Of a stretch of DNA of 41,046 bases, positions 40,070 through 41,046 are shown piece by piece (position 1 is the first letter of the stretch; every line of letters begins with the position of its first letter). Under the pieces are notes generated by a model. It had not been told where the DNA came from. It was given only the letters and a program-made list of their open reading frames with translations, and ran no database searches. The translations under genes were made by a program, and so were the position numbers. Location: the NCBI GenBank assembly GCA_036736205.1, contig DAINMX010000030.1:1-41046 (forward strand), written 5' to 3'. Source of the stretch: XYA12-FULL-58-9 sp001798605 (lineage in GTDB: Bacteria; Myxococcota; XYA12-FULL-58-9).

Positions 40070-40901
40070 CGGGGCCGGCCCAAACGAGAACCTCGGTGAC
40101 CGGACCGCGTCGGTCGGCGCGGCTGTTGATGGCCCGCCGTGCCCATATCTGGTCGATCTGAAAATCACGGTAGAGCTCACGAATCATTGGCGTGTCTGAG
40201 TTGGAGAGGACAACGTTGACGCCACGATGGGCGAAGCGGCCAAACAAATCGGCGAGCTGCTCCTGTTCCTTTGTGCCAAAACCACCCTGTGCATACGAGG
40301 TAAATGATGCCGTTGAGGACACAGGATCATACGGAGGGTCAAAATAGACGAGATCTCCACGCCGCACCCTACGGCCGATGTCGAAGACACTCTCATGGCG
40401 AATGTCGACGCCCTGGAGCGCATTGGCAACCGCGTACAGGTTCTCAGCATTGCAGATCTTCGGATTCGCATAGCGGCCGAAGGGCACGTTGAATTGCCCG
40501 CGTTTGTTCACCCGGTACAGTCCATTGAAGCACGTGCGGTTGAGGAAGATCGTTCGCGCCGCCGATTGCGCGGCCGTGAGATTCGCCGCTTGCTGCGATC
40601 GGACCTGGTAGAAGTGTTCTTCTGTTGCTTGGTGACGACCGAGCTCCGCGATCAGAGAATCCACGTCGTCGCGGATGGTGCAGTAGGCGCTGATCAGATC
40701 TGCGTTGATGTCCGAGAGCACCGCACGGCTGGGCGCAATCGCAAAAAAGACCGCACCGCCACCAATGAATGGCTCGTGGTAGCGACCGAAGCGTTTGGGG
40801 AACCGCTTGACGATGTGGGGCACCAATTGGGTTTTGCCGCCGGCCCATTTGAGAAATGGCCTGGGAGGCGGAAGATCTGCGGGTTGTAAGAGGGCGCTCA
40901 T
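40053..40901 (-). CDS. dam: Dam-type DNA adenine methyltransferase
   Basis: The protein has 282 residues. It is a class alpha N6-adenine methyltransferase of the Dam/D12 family: FLKWAGGK (16-23, the AdoMet motif with the FxGxG role), FNGLYRVNKRGQFNVPFG (125-142) and the catalytic DPPY (188-191). Members of this family most often methylate GATC, but the target of this one is not shown by sequence. No restriction endonuclease is encoded nearby, so it is either an orphan regulatory methylase or part of a unit outside the window. A 28-bp direct repeat covers its 3' end. The start lacks a good ribosome site. Confidence 0.9.
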   Translation of the reverse strand: MSALLQPADLPPPRPFLKWAGGKTQLVPHIVKRFPKRFGRYHEPFIGGGAVFFAIAPSRAVLSDINADLISAYCTIRDDVDSLIAELGRHQATEEHFYQVRSQQAANLTAAQSAARTIFLNRTCFNGLYRVNKRGQFNVPFGRYANPKICNAENLYAVANALQGVDIRHESVFDIGRRVRRGDLVYFDPPYDPVSSTASFTSYAQGGFGTKEQEQLADLFGRFAHRGVNVVLSNSDTPMIRELYRDFQIDQIWARRAINSRADRRGPVTEVLVWAGPDIPDL

Positions 40902-40993
40902 GCGTCCAGATCATAGGGCGCGCGAGCAAGGGTCCCAAAAAACTGGCGCTGACATGGCATCGGCGCCTCGCAGAGAATTTGACAGGGCTTTGC

Positions 40994-40999
40994 TAGCCT
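40994..40999 (+). promoter_or_regulatory. Possible extended -10 for a gene beyond the right edge
   Basis: TGCTAGCCT matches the extended -10 pattern seen elsewhere in the window, and CGGAGGG follows at 41010-41016. A TTGACA at 40979 is too close to serve as its -35. No start codon is visible before the window ends. Confidence 0.28.
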
Positions 41000-41046
41000 G
41001 GATTTCCACGGAGGGAAATCAAGTTAACGTTTGACGCGGTTACGCC

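Noticed and set aside
40979..40984. TTGACA as a -35 element near the right edge
   Set aside because: The nearest good -10 (TAGCCT at 40994) is only nine bases away; at 17 bases there is no -10-like hexamer.

Overview
This window is G+C-rich Gram-negative DNA with densely packed genes, no RNA genes, no insertion sequences and no CRISPR array that I can see. The gene content suggests a deltaproteobacterial-type lineage (Myxococcota or Bradymonadota): a giant TPR protein, a Tad-type pilus cluster with FHA and several TadE-like proteins, a PP2C phosphatase fused to a cyclic-nucleotide-binding domain, a PilZ protein, and a lipB-lipA-E2 cluster. The lineage is an inference from gene content; no marker gene here settles it.

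Layout. (1) 1-1203, plus strand: a short secreted-peptide-like ORF coupled to a rhomboid-fold membrane protein that lacks both catalytic residues, then a small unknown protein. (2) 1288-11826, minus: one 3512-codon cytoplasmic-looking TPR protein. (3) 12222-23667, minus: a near-continuous operon. In transcription order it holds a TadE-like protein, a TadG-like protein, a second TadE-like protein, an unknown membrane-anchored protein, a short Flp/TadE-like pilin, CpaB, TadB, TadC, an FHA membrane protein and a GH57-like protein. The Tad ATPase, secretin and prepilin peptidase are absent from the window. (4) 23820-23990, minus: a small zinc-ribbon protein. (5) 24239-30835, plus: a peptide/nickel-type ABC importer (binding lipoprotein, two permeases, two ATPases) with an unknown acidic protein inserted between permease and ATPase genes. 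(6) 30832-36675, minus: a tandem ThyX-like protein, an SGNH-hydrolase lipoprotein with 48-bp repeats, lipoyl synthase, lipoyl(octanoyl) transferase and an E2 acyltransferase. These last three make and use protein-bound lipoate. (7) 36783-38579, minus: a STAS/SEC14-like protein and the PP2C-cNMP fusion, separated by four 16-bp repeats from a divergent PilZ protein and an outer-membrane-like protein (38837-39985, plus). (8) 40053-40901, minus: a Dam-type adenine methyltransferase.

The most unusual points are a recurrent theme of enzyme folds with altered catalytic motifs (rhomboid, GH57, and the two complementary half-motifs of the ThyX-like protein), the Tad cluster carrying a GH57-like pseudoenzyme, and many short in-register tandem duplications (9 to 48 bp) in coding leaders, linkers and promoter regions. 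Gene starts were moved inward from the longest frame wherever a Shine-Dalgarno sequence or stop-start overlap supported it.
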